Shown: positions 33,537-40,388, counted from the first letter of the stretch. The stretch is DNA of 41,777 bases from Rhodococcus sp. AW25M09 (GCF_000333955.1 NZ_CAPS01000041.1:1-41777); one strand, 5' to 3'. Made by a program: numbers and translations. Notes: a model not told the origin generated them from the letters alone.

Positions 33537-34658
33537 CTACTCGTCGTACATGATGACGCCGCGGATGTTCTTGCCGTCGCGCATGTCCTTGATGGCCTCG
33601 TTGATCTGCTCGAGCTTGTAGGTCTTGGTGACCAACTCGTCGAGCATGAACTCGCCGCGGCGGTACATGTCCGCGATCAACGGGATGTCGCGCCGCGCAG
33701 TGGTGGTGCCGTACAGCGTGCCCTGCAACCTCTTTCCGGACATCGCGAAGGTGAACAGGTCGAACGGAACGTCGCGCTGCGTGACGGGCGCTGCCGACGT
33801 GAGGACGAGTGTGCCGCCGCGTCTGGTCATTTCCTGGGCGGGATTGAGAAGGTGTCCGTAGGCGATGTCGACGGTGATGATGACCTTGTCGGCGCCCTGA
33901 CCGTTGGTGAGGCTGTCGACCAGTTCCTTGGCCTGGTCCAGGTTCTCGACGGAATGCGTCGCACCGAACAGCTTGGCCTGGTCGCGCTTGTACTCGACGG
34001 GATCGACGGTGATGATTGTCTTCGCGCCCTTGTGGCGTGCGCCCTGGACGGCGTTCATGCCGACGCCGCCGGTGCCGATGATCACGACGGTCTCACCGAG
34101 GGTGATCTCGGCGGCGTACACCGACGAACCCCAGCCGGTGGGCACGCCGCAACCGATGAGCGCGGCCTTGTCCAGCGGGATGTCCTTGCCGATCTTGACG
34201 CACGAGTCGATGTTGGCGACGAGGTAGGGCGAGAACGTGCCGAGGAAGGAGAAGGGTCCGACGCCTTGACCACGGGCGTGAACGCGGTGGGTGCCGTCGG
34301 GGGCGAAGCCGGCGAGAACGCCTGCTCCCATCTCGCACATGTTGGAACGGCCGACAGTGCACATCTGGCAATGCCCGCACGAGGGAAGGAACGAGAGTAC
34401 GACGTGGTCGCCCACCTCGAAGCCGGTGACGTCGGGACCGAGTTCCTCGATGACGCCTGCCCCCTCGTGTCCACCGATGATGGGAGCCCAGTCGAGCGGG
34501 ATGTCGCCGGTGTCGACGTGATCGTCGCTGTGGCAGATGCCCGAGGCTGCGAGTTTGATGCGGACCTCGCGGCTCTTGGGTGGATCGATCTCGATTTCTT
34601 CGACGCTCCAGCCCGAGCGAGTGCCCGGTTCCCAGATCAAGGCTCCGATGGTCTTCAT
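33537..34658 (-). CDS. NDMA-dependent (mycofactocin-linked) zinc alcohol dehydrogenase
   Basis: The 373-residue medium-chain alcohol dehydrogenase has catalytic zinc ligands Cys42, His64 and Cys170, a structural-zinc lobe with Cys94, Cys97, Cys100 and Cys108, and the Rossmann motif G-T-G-G-V-G (195-200). The start K-T-I-G-A-L-I-W-E-P-G and D-H-V-V-L-S-F-L-P-S-C-G segments match the NDMA-dependent nicotinoprotein family, which holds NAD tightly and pairs with mycofactocin. ATG 34658 has a gaaggagc site; longer starts upstream lack one. It heads an operon with two SnoaL-like genes and is divergent from the thioesterase. Confidence 0.9.
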   Translation of the reverse strand: MKTIGALIWEPGTRSGWSVEEIEIDPPKSREVRIKLAASGICHSDDHVDTGDIPLDWAPIIGGHEGAGVIEELGPDVTGFEVGDHVVLSFLPSCGHCQMCTVGRSNMCEMGAGVLAGFAPDGTHRVHARGQGVGPFSFLGTFSPYLVANIDSCVKIGKDIPLDKAALIGCGVPTGWGSSVYAAEITLGETVVIIGTGGVGMNAVQGARHKGAKTIITVDPVEYKRDQAKLFGATHSVENLDQAKELVDSLTNGQGADKVIITVDIAYGHLLNPAQEMTRRGGTLVLTSAAPVTQRDVPFDLFTFAMSGKRLQGTLYGTTTARRDIPLIADMYRRGEFMLDELVTKTYKLEQINEAIKDMRDGKNIRGVIMYDE

Positions 34659-34710
34659 TGATGCTCCTTCTTCGAGACGAACGCTGTTGTGCACGTGCGT
34701 TGTTGAATTG

Positions 34711-34722
34711 ATGCGCATTATT
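34711..34722. promoter_or_regulatory. ATGCGCAT-N-ATT motif (copy 2) in the alcohol dehydrogenase/thioesterase promoter region
   Basis: ATGCGCATTATT stands 52 bases before the dehydrogenase start. The palindromic core ATGCGCAT and the ATT after one base are shared with 6323-6334 and 37155-37166. Confidence 0.4.
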
Positions 34723-34726
34723 TGAT

Positions 34727-34740
34727 GTGACTGCAGTCAC
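34727..34740. promoter_or_regulatory. Perfect palindromic CRP/GlxR-like site GTGACTGCAGTCAC
   Basis: This 14-bp palindrome is preceded by T, giving TGTGA-N6-TCACC, nine of ten matches to TGTGA-N6-TCACA. It lies at the middle of the divergent region between the dehydrogenase (34658) and thioesterase (34809) starts. Confidence 0.6.
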
Positions 34741-34748
34741 CATAACCA

Positions 34749-34760
34749 TGATAATGATTA
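34749..34760. promoter_or_regulatory. TGATAATGATTA motif (cluster motif, copy 6)
   Basis: The first 11 bases are identical to 6204-6214. It stands 49-60 bases before the thioesterase start. AACCA just upstream (34745-34748 region) also resembles the reverse of the motif at 40378, so the site may be a two-part operator. Confidence 0.45.
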
Positions 34761-34808
34761 GTGTAAAGAGCTGGATGCTGGACAATGAGGGTAGAAAGAG
34801 GTGCGAAG

Positions 34809-35222
34809 ATGGTCGAACATCCGACTAGCCAGACGTTCACGCTCGCCTACGGAGACTGCGATGCGATCGGTATCTCGTATTTCGCTATGAACTATCCGTG
34901 GATGGAGCGCACCTACAGCGTGTGGCTGCACACCTATGGTCTGGACAGTCACACCATGATGGAGACGGTCGGCGCGGGCACCGTCGGGTTCGCGTCCGAA
35001 TGCAGCTATCTGACCTCCTGCCGGGTATTCGACGAGATCGTCTGCGGCATGGAACTCGAACATCTGGGAACCACCTCTTACGTCATCGGATTCCCGTTCA
35101 CCCGCGGCGACGAGCGGGTTGCCTACGGCAAAATCAAGTACGCGGTGCGCGGCCACGACGGGCTCAAGGCCCCGATTCCCGATGCCCTGCGCGCGGCTCT
35201 CGAGTCACTCGACCGTCCGTGA
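34809..35222 (+). CDS. 4-hydroxybenzoyl-CoA thioesterase-like hot-dog protein
   Basis: The 137-residue protein has the thioesterase pattern Y-G-D-C-D-A-I-G-I-S-Y-F-x-x-N-Y-P-W-M-E-R with Asp18 in the active-site position. It should hydrolyse an acyl-CoA, perhaps to free CoA from dead-end thioesters. ATG 34809 has aaagaggtg eight bases upstream; the ATG at 34785 lacks a comparable site. Its stop overlaps the GTG of the MFS transporter, so product release and efflux or uptake may be linked; this is inference. Confidence 0.82.
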   Translation: MVEHPTSQTFTLAYGDCDAIGISYFAMNYPWMERTYSVWLHTYGLDSHTMMETVGAGTVGFASECSYLTSCRVFDEIVCGMELEHLGTTSYVIGFPFTRGDERVAYGKIKYAVRGHDGLKAPIPDALRAALESLDRP

Positions 35223-36481
35223 GTCGACCGTCCGGGGCCGGCGCTGTTGGGACTCGCCGAAAGCGAATGCTGGGCGCGGCCGCGGCGGGCGCTTTCGCCT
35301 CGCTCGTCGTGGGGTCGAACGTGCCTGGCCCGCTGCTTCCGCTGTATGCCGATCGGATGTCTTTGTCGACGTTCGCCGTGTCGGCTCTGTTCGCGGTCTA
35401 CCTCGTCGCACTGGTGATGACGTTCACGCTCATGGCCCGGACCCGGCTGACCCGATATGCATGGGCGCTGTTGCCTGCTGCGATGCTCGGCGGCGTCGTA
35501 GCCGATCTGTCGCTGCTCTCCGGGGGCGAGAATGTCGTATTCCTTTTCGTCGGGCGATTCCTGACGGGCACCTGCGTCGGCGTGGCAACCGGAGCGACCG
35601 CCACCATTGTCGTCGCAGCACGCGGTGAGAAGGGTCGGACCATCGCGTCTTCCGGGGCCATTTTCGGATCGTTCGTCGGTTTGATTCTGGGAGCTGTGGT
35701 GGCCGAGTATCTTCCAGGGCCGACAGTCACGGTGTATCTCGTTCACATGACTCTGCTCACGGTGGTGGCGGTAGTCCTGGTGATCGCGCTCTACTCGGCT
35801 CGCGAGACTTTGCGAGTCGCGTTGCACGAGCCGGTGGTCGGCGGCACCCCCGAGTCTGAACCTCCCGTCGACCCGAGGGCGCGTGCCGCCGGATATGGAA
35901 TCGGGTTGGCAGGCTGGGCGATCGGCGGCATAGCCGTCGGGATTCTGCCGACAGCGGTACGTGAGCAGACGGGTAGCGAGTCGCTGGTTGTCGGGGCTCT
36001 CGCGCCAGTTGTGCTGTTGTCGATCGCGTGGTTGTCACCGTTCGCTTTCGCAGCACTCCGGACAGCGCTTCGCCCCGTGCAGTCGCTGGCTCTGATCGGT
36101 CTCGGAGCTGTTCTCTGCGCAATGGGAGTGGTGCTGGCGAGTCTGCCGTTGGTCATTGCCGGGTGTGTGTGCTGGGGCCTCGGTCAGGGCTTCGCCTACG
36201 CCTGCGGTCTGCGTATTCTCACCCGCGGTTTGTCGGCAGTCGAACAAGGTCGCACCGCCTCGCGATTCGCGTCGTTCTGCTACGGGCTCACTGCTGTGCT
36301 CGCGCTCGGGACAGGCGCGGTGTCGACGGCGTGGGGTACTGGGGCAGGGATGACCGTTGCAGGTGTCGTATTCGTGGCGCTGTGCACCACGGTCGCGATA
36401 CTCGGGCGTGACCGCTGGGATGTGCCGAAAGCTGTGGAAATCTCTGTCTCGCAGACTGTTGCAGCGCCCGGTGCCGTCTAG
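35219..36481 (+). CDS. MFS transporter
   Basis: The 420-residue protein is almost entirely hydrophobic, with about twelve predicted helices and a hydrophilic central loop near residues 195-220. The pattern L-x-x-F-A-V-S-A-L-F-A-V-Y-L-V-A-L and F-V-G-R-F-L-T-G-T-C-V-G-V is typical of MFS drug- or metabolite-transporter types. The GTG at 35219 overlaps the thioesterase stop (GTGA). Export of a pathway acid or uptake of a related substrate are both possible. Confidence 0.88.
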   Translation: MSRPSGAGAVGTRRKRMLGAAAAGAFASLVVGSNVPGPLLPLYADRMSLSTFAVSALFAVYLVALVMTFTLMARTRLTRYAWALLPAAMLGGVVADLSLLSGGENVVFLFVGRFLTGTCVGVATGATATIVVAARGEKGRTIASSGAIFGSFVGLILGAVVAEYLPGPTVTVYLVHMTLLTVVAVVLVIALYSARETLRVALHEPVVGGTPESEPPVDPRARAAGYGIGLAGWAIGGIAVGILPTAVREQTGSESLVVGALAPVVLLSIAWLSPFAFAALRTALRPVQSLALIGLGAVLCAMGVVLASLPLVIAGCVCWGLGQGFAYACGLRILTRGLSAVEQGRTASRFASFCYGLTAVLALGTGAVSTAWGTGAGMTVAGVVFVALCTTVAILGRDRWDVPKAVEISVSQTVAAPGAV

Positions 36482-36487
36482 GCGAGG

Positions 36488-37078
36488 TTACGGCTGTGAG
36501 GTCCCGCCGGGAGTCGGAACTGGGAAGTAGCGAGCCAACCAACTGCCGTCGCCGTCGTGGAGGGCGTCAGGCCAATCAGCGGATCGATGATCGCCGTATG
36601 CGCGCATGCTTTTCGAATCACCCAGGCCGGCTTCGTATTCTCCGACGGGGAGGTAGTACATGTACGACATGAGGCGATCCTCGAATTGCCAGATGCCGTC
36701 GTACCGGCGGTAGATGTCTCGGTAGCGCAGGGCGACGACCATCGGAACCGAATTGCGAACGAGTTCGGCGTGCCCCCCGAGCGAGCCGTAGGCGAGATCG
36801 GGATCATGGTCGTCGAATCGGACGATGTGGCCGTGGGTGAAGTGATTGGTCGGGCCGAGGGAGTCGAACCGGCTCCGGAACGTCTCGACGATTTTTTCGC
36901 GACCCTCGGCCGTGAAGACCCCGTCGATGGACCGCATCGTTGCTGTTTCGGAGAAGATCGCACGGATTCCGTCGACGTTTCGTTCGTCCATGACGAGGCA
37001 GTAGAGGACCGGAAGTTCTTGGATAGCAGCCCGGGATTCGATTCGGTCGAGGCGCTCGGCAAGCTCGATACCATTCAA
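36488..37078 (-). CDS. SnoaL-like (NTF2-fold) protein, copy 5
   Basis: The 196-residue protein has I-E-S-R-A-A-I-Q-E-L-P-V-L-Y-C, F-S-E-T-A-T-M, H-F-T-H-G-H-I-V and G-H-A-E-L-V-R-N-S-V-P-M-V-V-A-L-R-Y-R-D-I-Y. It is clearly related to copy 3. The start appears to be TTG at 37078 with a gggaggc site nine bases upstream; the nearby ATG at 37074 opens a different, unrelated frame. It is alone, convergent with the MFS gene, and divergent from the second binding protein. Confidence 0.8.
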   Translation of the reverse strand: MNGIELAERLDRIESRAAIQELPVLYCLVMDERNVDGIRAIFSETATMRSIDGVFTAEGREKIVETFRSRFDSLGPTNHFTHGHIVRFDDHDPDLAYGSLGGHAELVRNSVPMVVALRYRDIYRRYDGIWQFEDRLMSYMYYLPVGEYEAGLGDSKSMRAYGDHRSADWPDALHDGDGSWLARYFPVPTPGGTSQP

Positions 37079-37111
37079 TTCTGTTGCCTCCCTGCGATTT
37101 CACGGTAATCA

Positions 37112-37126
37112 GGACATGCGCTGTCC
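37112..37126. promoter_or_regulatory. GGACA-N5-TGTCC palindrome in the SnoaL/binding-protein promoter region
   Basis: The five-base arms are perfect around TGCGC. It lies 34 bases before the SnoaL-like start. No second copy was noticed in other promoters, so significance is uncertain. Confidence 0.3.
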
Positions 37127-37154
37127 GAACCCGCATCATGGTGGTGTCCAGTCT

Positions 37155-37169
37155 ATGCGCATGATTATG
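37155..37169. promoter_or_regulatory. Fused ATGCGCAT and CATGATTATG motifs (copy 3 and copy 7)
   Basis: ATGCGCATGATTATG carries both cluster motifs: the ATGCGCAT-N-ATT core and CATGATTATG (37160-37169). The minus strand gives a -10 box CATAAT for the SnoaL-like gene. The site ends 17 bases before the second binding-protein start, so it could control both genes. Confidence 0.5.
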
Positions 37170-37186
37170 AGTAAATGAGGTTTCGG

Positions 37187-38338
37187 ATGAGATTGCTACG
37201 CGGCCCGGTGGGGATCGTCGCTCTGGTGTTGACCGTCGCGGGGTGCAGCGGCGGGGGAGGGGGAGCGACCGCGTCGGGCGAGATGCCCGGCGACATCACG
37301 CTGTTCTCTGTCACCGACAAAACCGGTCCGCTGTCTCTCGCGGGCACGAATCAGCTCAAAGGTATCGAATTGGCTATCGCGGAGGTCAACGATCAACAGT
37401 TCCTGGGGGATTCGAGGATTTCGCTCGACAGCCGCGACGCCGCGGGTGATGCGCAGACTGCCGCCAGCCAGGTGACCGAGGCAACCGTCGATCCGCAGGT
37501 CGCTGCCATATTGGGTACCGTCACCAGTAGCCAGTCCATTGCCGTGGCACCGCTCGCGCAGGCTGCCGGAATTCCCATCGTCTTCACTCAGTCCGGTAGC
37601 GAGGGCGTCCTCGTCGGCGACCATACCTATCGCGCGACGGCTCCCATGGCGACCTATTACGACCAGGCGGGTGAGTACCTGGAAAGCCAGAGTGCGAAGA
37701 CGCTCGGAATTCTGTACAACAGCGCCAATCCGACTCTGACCGAGCTCTCCGAGCAGGTCATCCCGGGGATGGCCGAGGAATATGGATTCGAGGTGACCGC
37801 GACGTCCGGGGTTCAGAACACCACGCAGGACTTCACCGCCCCGATCGCGAAGATTCTCGCGTCCAATCCCGACGGAATCGCGATCATGCTGGCAGGCGCC
37901 CAGAATGCAACCGCCGTCGGGCAGGTTCGACAAGCTGGTTTCGACGGGACTCTGATCACACATACCGGTTCTGGCGCAGGCAATCTCACGCCTGCAGGCC
38001 CAGCGGGTGCCGGCATGACCTGGCCGACCGACTTCACCTATCACGGAACGAATCCCGCGACGCAGGAGTTCGTCGAGGCCTACCGAGCCGAGTACGACGG
38101 TGAAAATCCGAACAACTACGCGGCAGAAGGATACGACGCCGCGTGGATGATCGCCCGCGCCATCGACAAGTCGGGTGGAGCGTCTCGAGAAGATATTCAG
38201 AACGGACTGCAACAGTTGGTGGCCGAGGGCTTCACCGGTGCCGAAGGAGAGATCACCTTCGACGGCAACGACATGCGCGTCGACGGTGCTCTCGTGCAAT
38301 GGAACGGAACCGAAGAAGTCCTGCTGTCGGAAAAGTAG
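37187..38338 (+). CDS. LIV/HAAT-type ABC substrate-binding lipoprotein (orphan paralogue)
   Basis: The 383-residue protein has a lipobox ending T-V-A-G-C (Cys20) and is a clear paralogue of the protein at 6355-7518. Shared segments include T-D-K-T-G, L-x-G-I-E-L-A-I, A-G-D-A-Q-T-A-A-S-Q-V-T, V-F-T-Q-S-G-S, A-G-N-L-x-P-A-G-P-A-G-A-G-M and N-Y-A-A-E-G-Y-D-A-A-W-M-I-A-R-A-I. No permease or ATPase genes are next to it, so it may feed the importer at 7559-10902 with a different ligand. ATG 37187 with gagg upstream fits better than ATG 37175. Its stop is one base from the end of the convergent crotonase gene. Confidence 0.9.
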   Translation: MRLLRGPVGIVALVLTVAGCSGGGGGATASGEMPGDITLFSVTDKTGPLSLAGTNQLKGIELAIAEVNDQQFLGDSRISLDSRDAAGDAQTAASQVTEATVDPQVAAILGTVTSSQSIAVAPLAQAAGIPIVFTQSGSEGVLVGDHTYRATAPMATYYDQAGEYLESQSAKTLGILYNSANPTLTELSEQVIPGMAEEYGFEVTATSGVQNTTQDFTAPIAKILASNPDGIAIMLAGAQNATAVGQVRQAGFDGTLITHTGSGAGNLTPAGPAGAGMTWPTDFTYHGTNPATQEFVEAYRAEYDGENPNNYAAEGYDAAWMIARAIDKSGGASREDIQNGLQQLVAEGFTGAEGEITFDGNDMRVDGALVQWNGTEEVLLSEK

Positions 38339-38339
38339 A

Positions 38340-39104
38340 TCACTGCGGATCGGGGAAGACGGCCTTTCTCTTCTCGAGGAAGGCCGTCGCGCCCTCGATC
38401 ATGTCCGGGCTGCCGACTGCCTGATTCAACATGCCCAGGCCCGAGGAGAACGAGTCCCGGGCGGCGTTCCACCATAGGTTCGAGCTCGTCTTGGTGATCT
38501 CGAGGTAGCGAGGGCTCAGTGCGGAGATCTCGTCGCACCAGGACTGCACCGTCGCTTCGAGTCGGTCGTCGTCGACCACCTCGTTGATCAGGCCGAGGTC
38601 CAGCGCCTGCTGGGCCGAGTACCGACGGCACAGCATGGCCATTTCCTTGGCCCGCTTCTCTCCGATCTGCACACCCATCACGTTGGTCGCTCCGGTGACC
38701 GGTGCGCTGCCAACCCTCGGGCCGGTTTGCCCGAACGTGGCCGATCGAGCTGCGACGGCAAAGTCGCATGCCACGATCAGCTCGTTCCCTCCACCTGCCG
38801 CGGCCCCGTTGACGGCGGCAATGACGGGCCTCGGGCAATTTCGAATGGAGTCGAAGAGCCTCAGCGAACCGCGATAAAGCCGACGCATCTCCTTGGGGGA
38901 CGGCTCGCTGAGCTTGGCCAGCGATCCGCCGGCGCAGAAACTGCCCCCTGATCCGGTGATCACGACAGAGCGGTAAGCCGACGCGTCGTCGAGTGCATCG
39001 GCTATCGCCGCAGACATCTCGGGATCGAATGCGTTCCGTCGTTCAGGCCTGTTGAGCCTGATCCACAGGGTCGCCGGTGTACTTTCGATGATTACGTCGG
39101 GCAT
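38340..39104 (-). CDS. Crotonase-family protein, BadI/MenB-like (candidate ring-cleaving ketoacyl-CoA hydrolase)
   Basis: The 254-residue crotonase has N-R-P-E-R-R-N-A-F-D, G-S-F-C-A-G-G, G-A-A-A-G-G-G-N-E-L and, unlike ordinary hydratases, F-G-Q-T-G-P-R-V-G-S followed by E-K-R-A-K-E-M-A-M-L-C-R-R-Y-S-A-Q-Q-A. This second part is characteristic of the MenB/BadI branch, which includes 1,4-dihydroxynaphthoyl-CoA synthase and 2-ketocyclohexanecarboxyl-CoA hydrolase. In a catabolic cluster without menaquinone genes, hydrolytic opening of a cyclic beta-ketoacyl-CoA is the more likely role. Start ATG 39104 has gaagga upstream; it is divergent from the regulator gene. Confidence 0.85.
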   Translation of the reverse strand: MPDVIIESTPATLWIRLNRPERRNAFDPEMSAAIADALDDASAYRSVVITGSGGSFCAGGSLAKLSEPSPKEMRRLYRGSLRLFDSIRNCPRPVIAAVNGAAAGGGNELIVACDFAVAARSATFGQTGPRVGSAPVTGATNVMGVQIGEKRAKEMAMLCRRYSAQQALDLGLINEVVDDDRLEATVQSWCDEISALSPRYLEITKTSSNLWWNAARDSFSSGLGMLNQAVGSPDMIEGATAFLEKRKAVFPDPQ

Positions 39105-39192
39105 GGGATTTCCTTCTCGGTCGACGTCGGGGTTGAAAAGTGTCCAATTCGGATAGCGAACTCGGCATGTAAGGCCAGCTCAGACTATATTG

Positions 39193-39203
39193 TTATAATC
39201 ATT
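39193..39203 (+). promoter_or_regulatory. -10 box TATAAT within cluster motif (TTATAATCATT, copy 8)
   Basis: TATAAT (39194-39199) continues into CATT, as at 14953. It lies 68 bases before the GntR start and in the divergent region with the crotonase gene. If it is an operator of this regulator, the gene would be autoregulated. Confidence 0.5.
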
Positions 39204-39270
39204 TGCCTCGATTTGCGAGGCGATTGCGGACTGCATGCCGAGTCCGCGCTCAGCTGGGAGGACTGCACTC

Positions 39271-40008
39271 ATGACCGTGACGAATCGTGCCCCGAAGGCG
39301 GCGATGGTGATCGCGCAGCAGATAATCCGCGACACCTTGCGGCAAGGCCTCACCGTCGGGAACCTTCTTCCTCCGGAGAAGGCCATGCTGGAGAAGTATC
39401 AGATCGGCCGCGGCACGCTCCGCGAAGCGCTTCGGCTTCTCGAATTTCAGGGTGTCATCGCGCTCAAGCCTGGTCCCAAGGGCGGTCCAGTTCTGCTCGA
39501 TCCCGATGCCCAGCACCTGGCGAGCACGGTCATTCTCTTGATGCAGCTCAAGAACGCGCCGTTCAAAGCAATCGCCGAGGCTCGCGTCGCGATGGAGCCG
39601 ATGATCAGCAGGCTTGCTGCCGAGCGGATCTCGGACGAATCCCTTGTCGAGCTGAACGGCACTATCGAGACGATGCGCGGTTCTCTGGACGACCAGTACA
39701 TCTTCCTCGAGGCGAACAAGCAGTTCCATGACATCATCGCCTGGTCTTCGGGCAACCCACTGTTCGGGTATCTGGTCGATTCGCTGCTGGGCATCATGGA
39801 CGGCACCATCATCGGCATCGACTACCCGGCACCGCGTCGCGCCGCAATCCTGACTGCTCATCAATCGATCTACGACTCTCTTCTGGTGCGCGATCCCGAG
39901 CTCTCGCAGGAGCGGATGGCGCAGCACATCAACGAGTACGTCCGCTATGCGGAGCGCAAGTTCCCGGGCGTCATGAGCTCGGTCATTCAGTGGGATCGCG
40001 CGCTGTAG
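39271..40008 (+). CDS. GntR-family transcriptional regulator, FadR (FCD) subfamily
   Basis: The 245-residue protein has an N-terminal winged helix-turn-helix (about residues 10-75, with P-P-E-K-A-M-L-E-K-Y-Q-I-G-R-G-T-L-R-E-A-L-R-L-L-E) and a C-terminal all-helical FCD domain with N-K-Q-F-H-D-I-I and T-A-H-Q-S-I-Y-D-S-L. FCD regulators usually bind a small acid or acyl-CoA and release DNA. It is the only transcription factor seen in the window and is therefore the first candidate for the shared ATGATTA motif. Start ATG 39271 follows tgggagga. A terminator hairpin lies after its stop. Confidence 0.92.
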   Translation: MTVTNRAPKAAMVIAQQIIRDTLRQGLTVGNLLPPEKAMLEKYQIGRGTLREALRLLEFQGVIALKPGPKGGPVLLDPDAQHLASTVILLMQLKNAPFKAIAEARVAMEPMISRLAAERISDESLVELNGTIETMRGSLDDQYIFLEANKQFHDIIAWSSGNPLFGYLVDSLLGIMDGTIIGIDYPAPRRAAILTAHQSIYDSLLVRDPELSQERMAQHINEYVRYAERKFPGVMSSVIQWDRAL

Positions 40009-40020
40009 ACACCCCACGCA

Positions 40021-40076
40021 CGTGAATGGAAGTGCGACCCCTGCTGCGCACTTCCACTCACGAGCGGCGCAGCCGC
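40021..40076. terminator. Composite bidirectional terminator between the regulator and ferredoxin genes
   Basis: Arms at 40021-40036 and 40047-40062 (16 bp, one mismatch, 10-base loop) are followed at 40064-40076 by GCGGC-gca-GCCGC. The second part matches 3273-3285 at 12 of 13 positions, and the order of the two parts is the same. Confidence 0.75.
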
Positions 40077-40077
40077 G

Positions 40078-40269
40078 CTACTCGACCGAAATCGCGCGCT
40101 CCGGGCAGCTGTCCGCGCCTGCCCTGGCCTCGCCGAGATGGTTCGGCTCTTGTCCCTCGGGCAGCACATACGCGTGCCCGTCCTCATCGCGCAAGGCGAA
40201 GACCTGGGGCGATGTCATCTGGCACAGTCCGTGGCCCTGGCACTGGTTCGCGTCGACCGATACGTTCAC
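40078..40269 (-). CDS. 3Fe-4S ferredoxin (P450 redox partner)
   Basis: The 63-residue ferredoxin has Cys10 and Cys16 in C-Q-G-H-G-L-C, a His in place of the central cysteine of 4Fe-4S proteins, and Cys55 followed by Pro. This is the pattern of actinobacterial 3Fe-4S P450 ferredoxins. The GTG start at 40269 has a strong aaggagga site. It is divergent from the P450 gene and should carry electrons to it. Confidence 0.93.
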   Translation of the reverse strand: MNVSVDANQCQGHGLCQMTSPQVFALRDEDGHAYVLPEGQEPNHLGEARAGADSCPERAISVE

Positions 40270-40354
40270 GATTCCTCCTTCGAAAACTGTTCGAGGCTCT
40301 GCTCGATTCTGGCCACCTCAGTGACCGCGTACCTATGCTGCCACTGTTGTGATG

Positions 40355-40388
40355 TTGACAACAGGTGAATCTAGTATAACCATTATCA
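40355..40388 (+). promoter_or_regulatory. P450 promoter region with cluster motif (AACCATTATCA, copy 9)
   Basis: A TTGACA (40355-40360) is followed by TAGTATAAC; TATAAC at 40375 is only 14 bases from TTGACA, which is short of the optimum. AACCATTATCA (40378-40388) is the reverse of TGATAATGGTT, one base from the motif at 6204 and 34749. The P450 start is 55 bases further on. Confidence 0.45.

Noticed and set aside
39088..39094. ATGATTA inside the crotonase coding region
   Set aside because: It lies within codons 4-6 of the gene and lacks the flanking bases of the promoter copies, so it was not counted as an operator, although it is close to the start.
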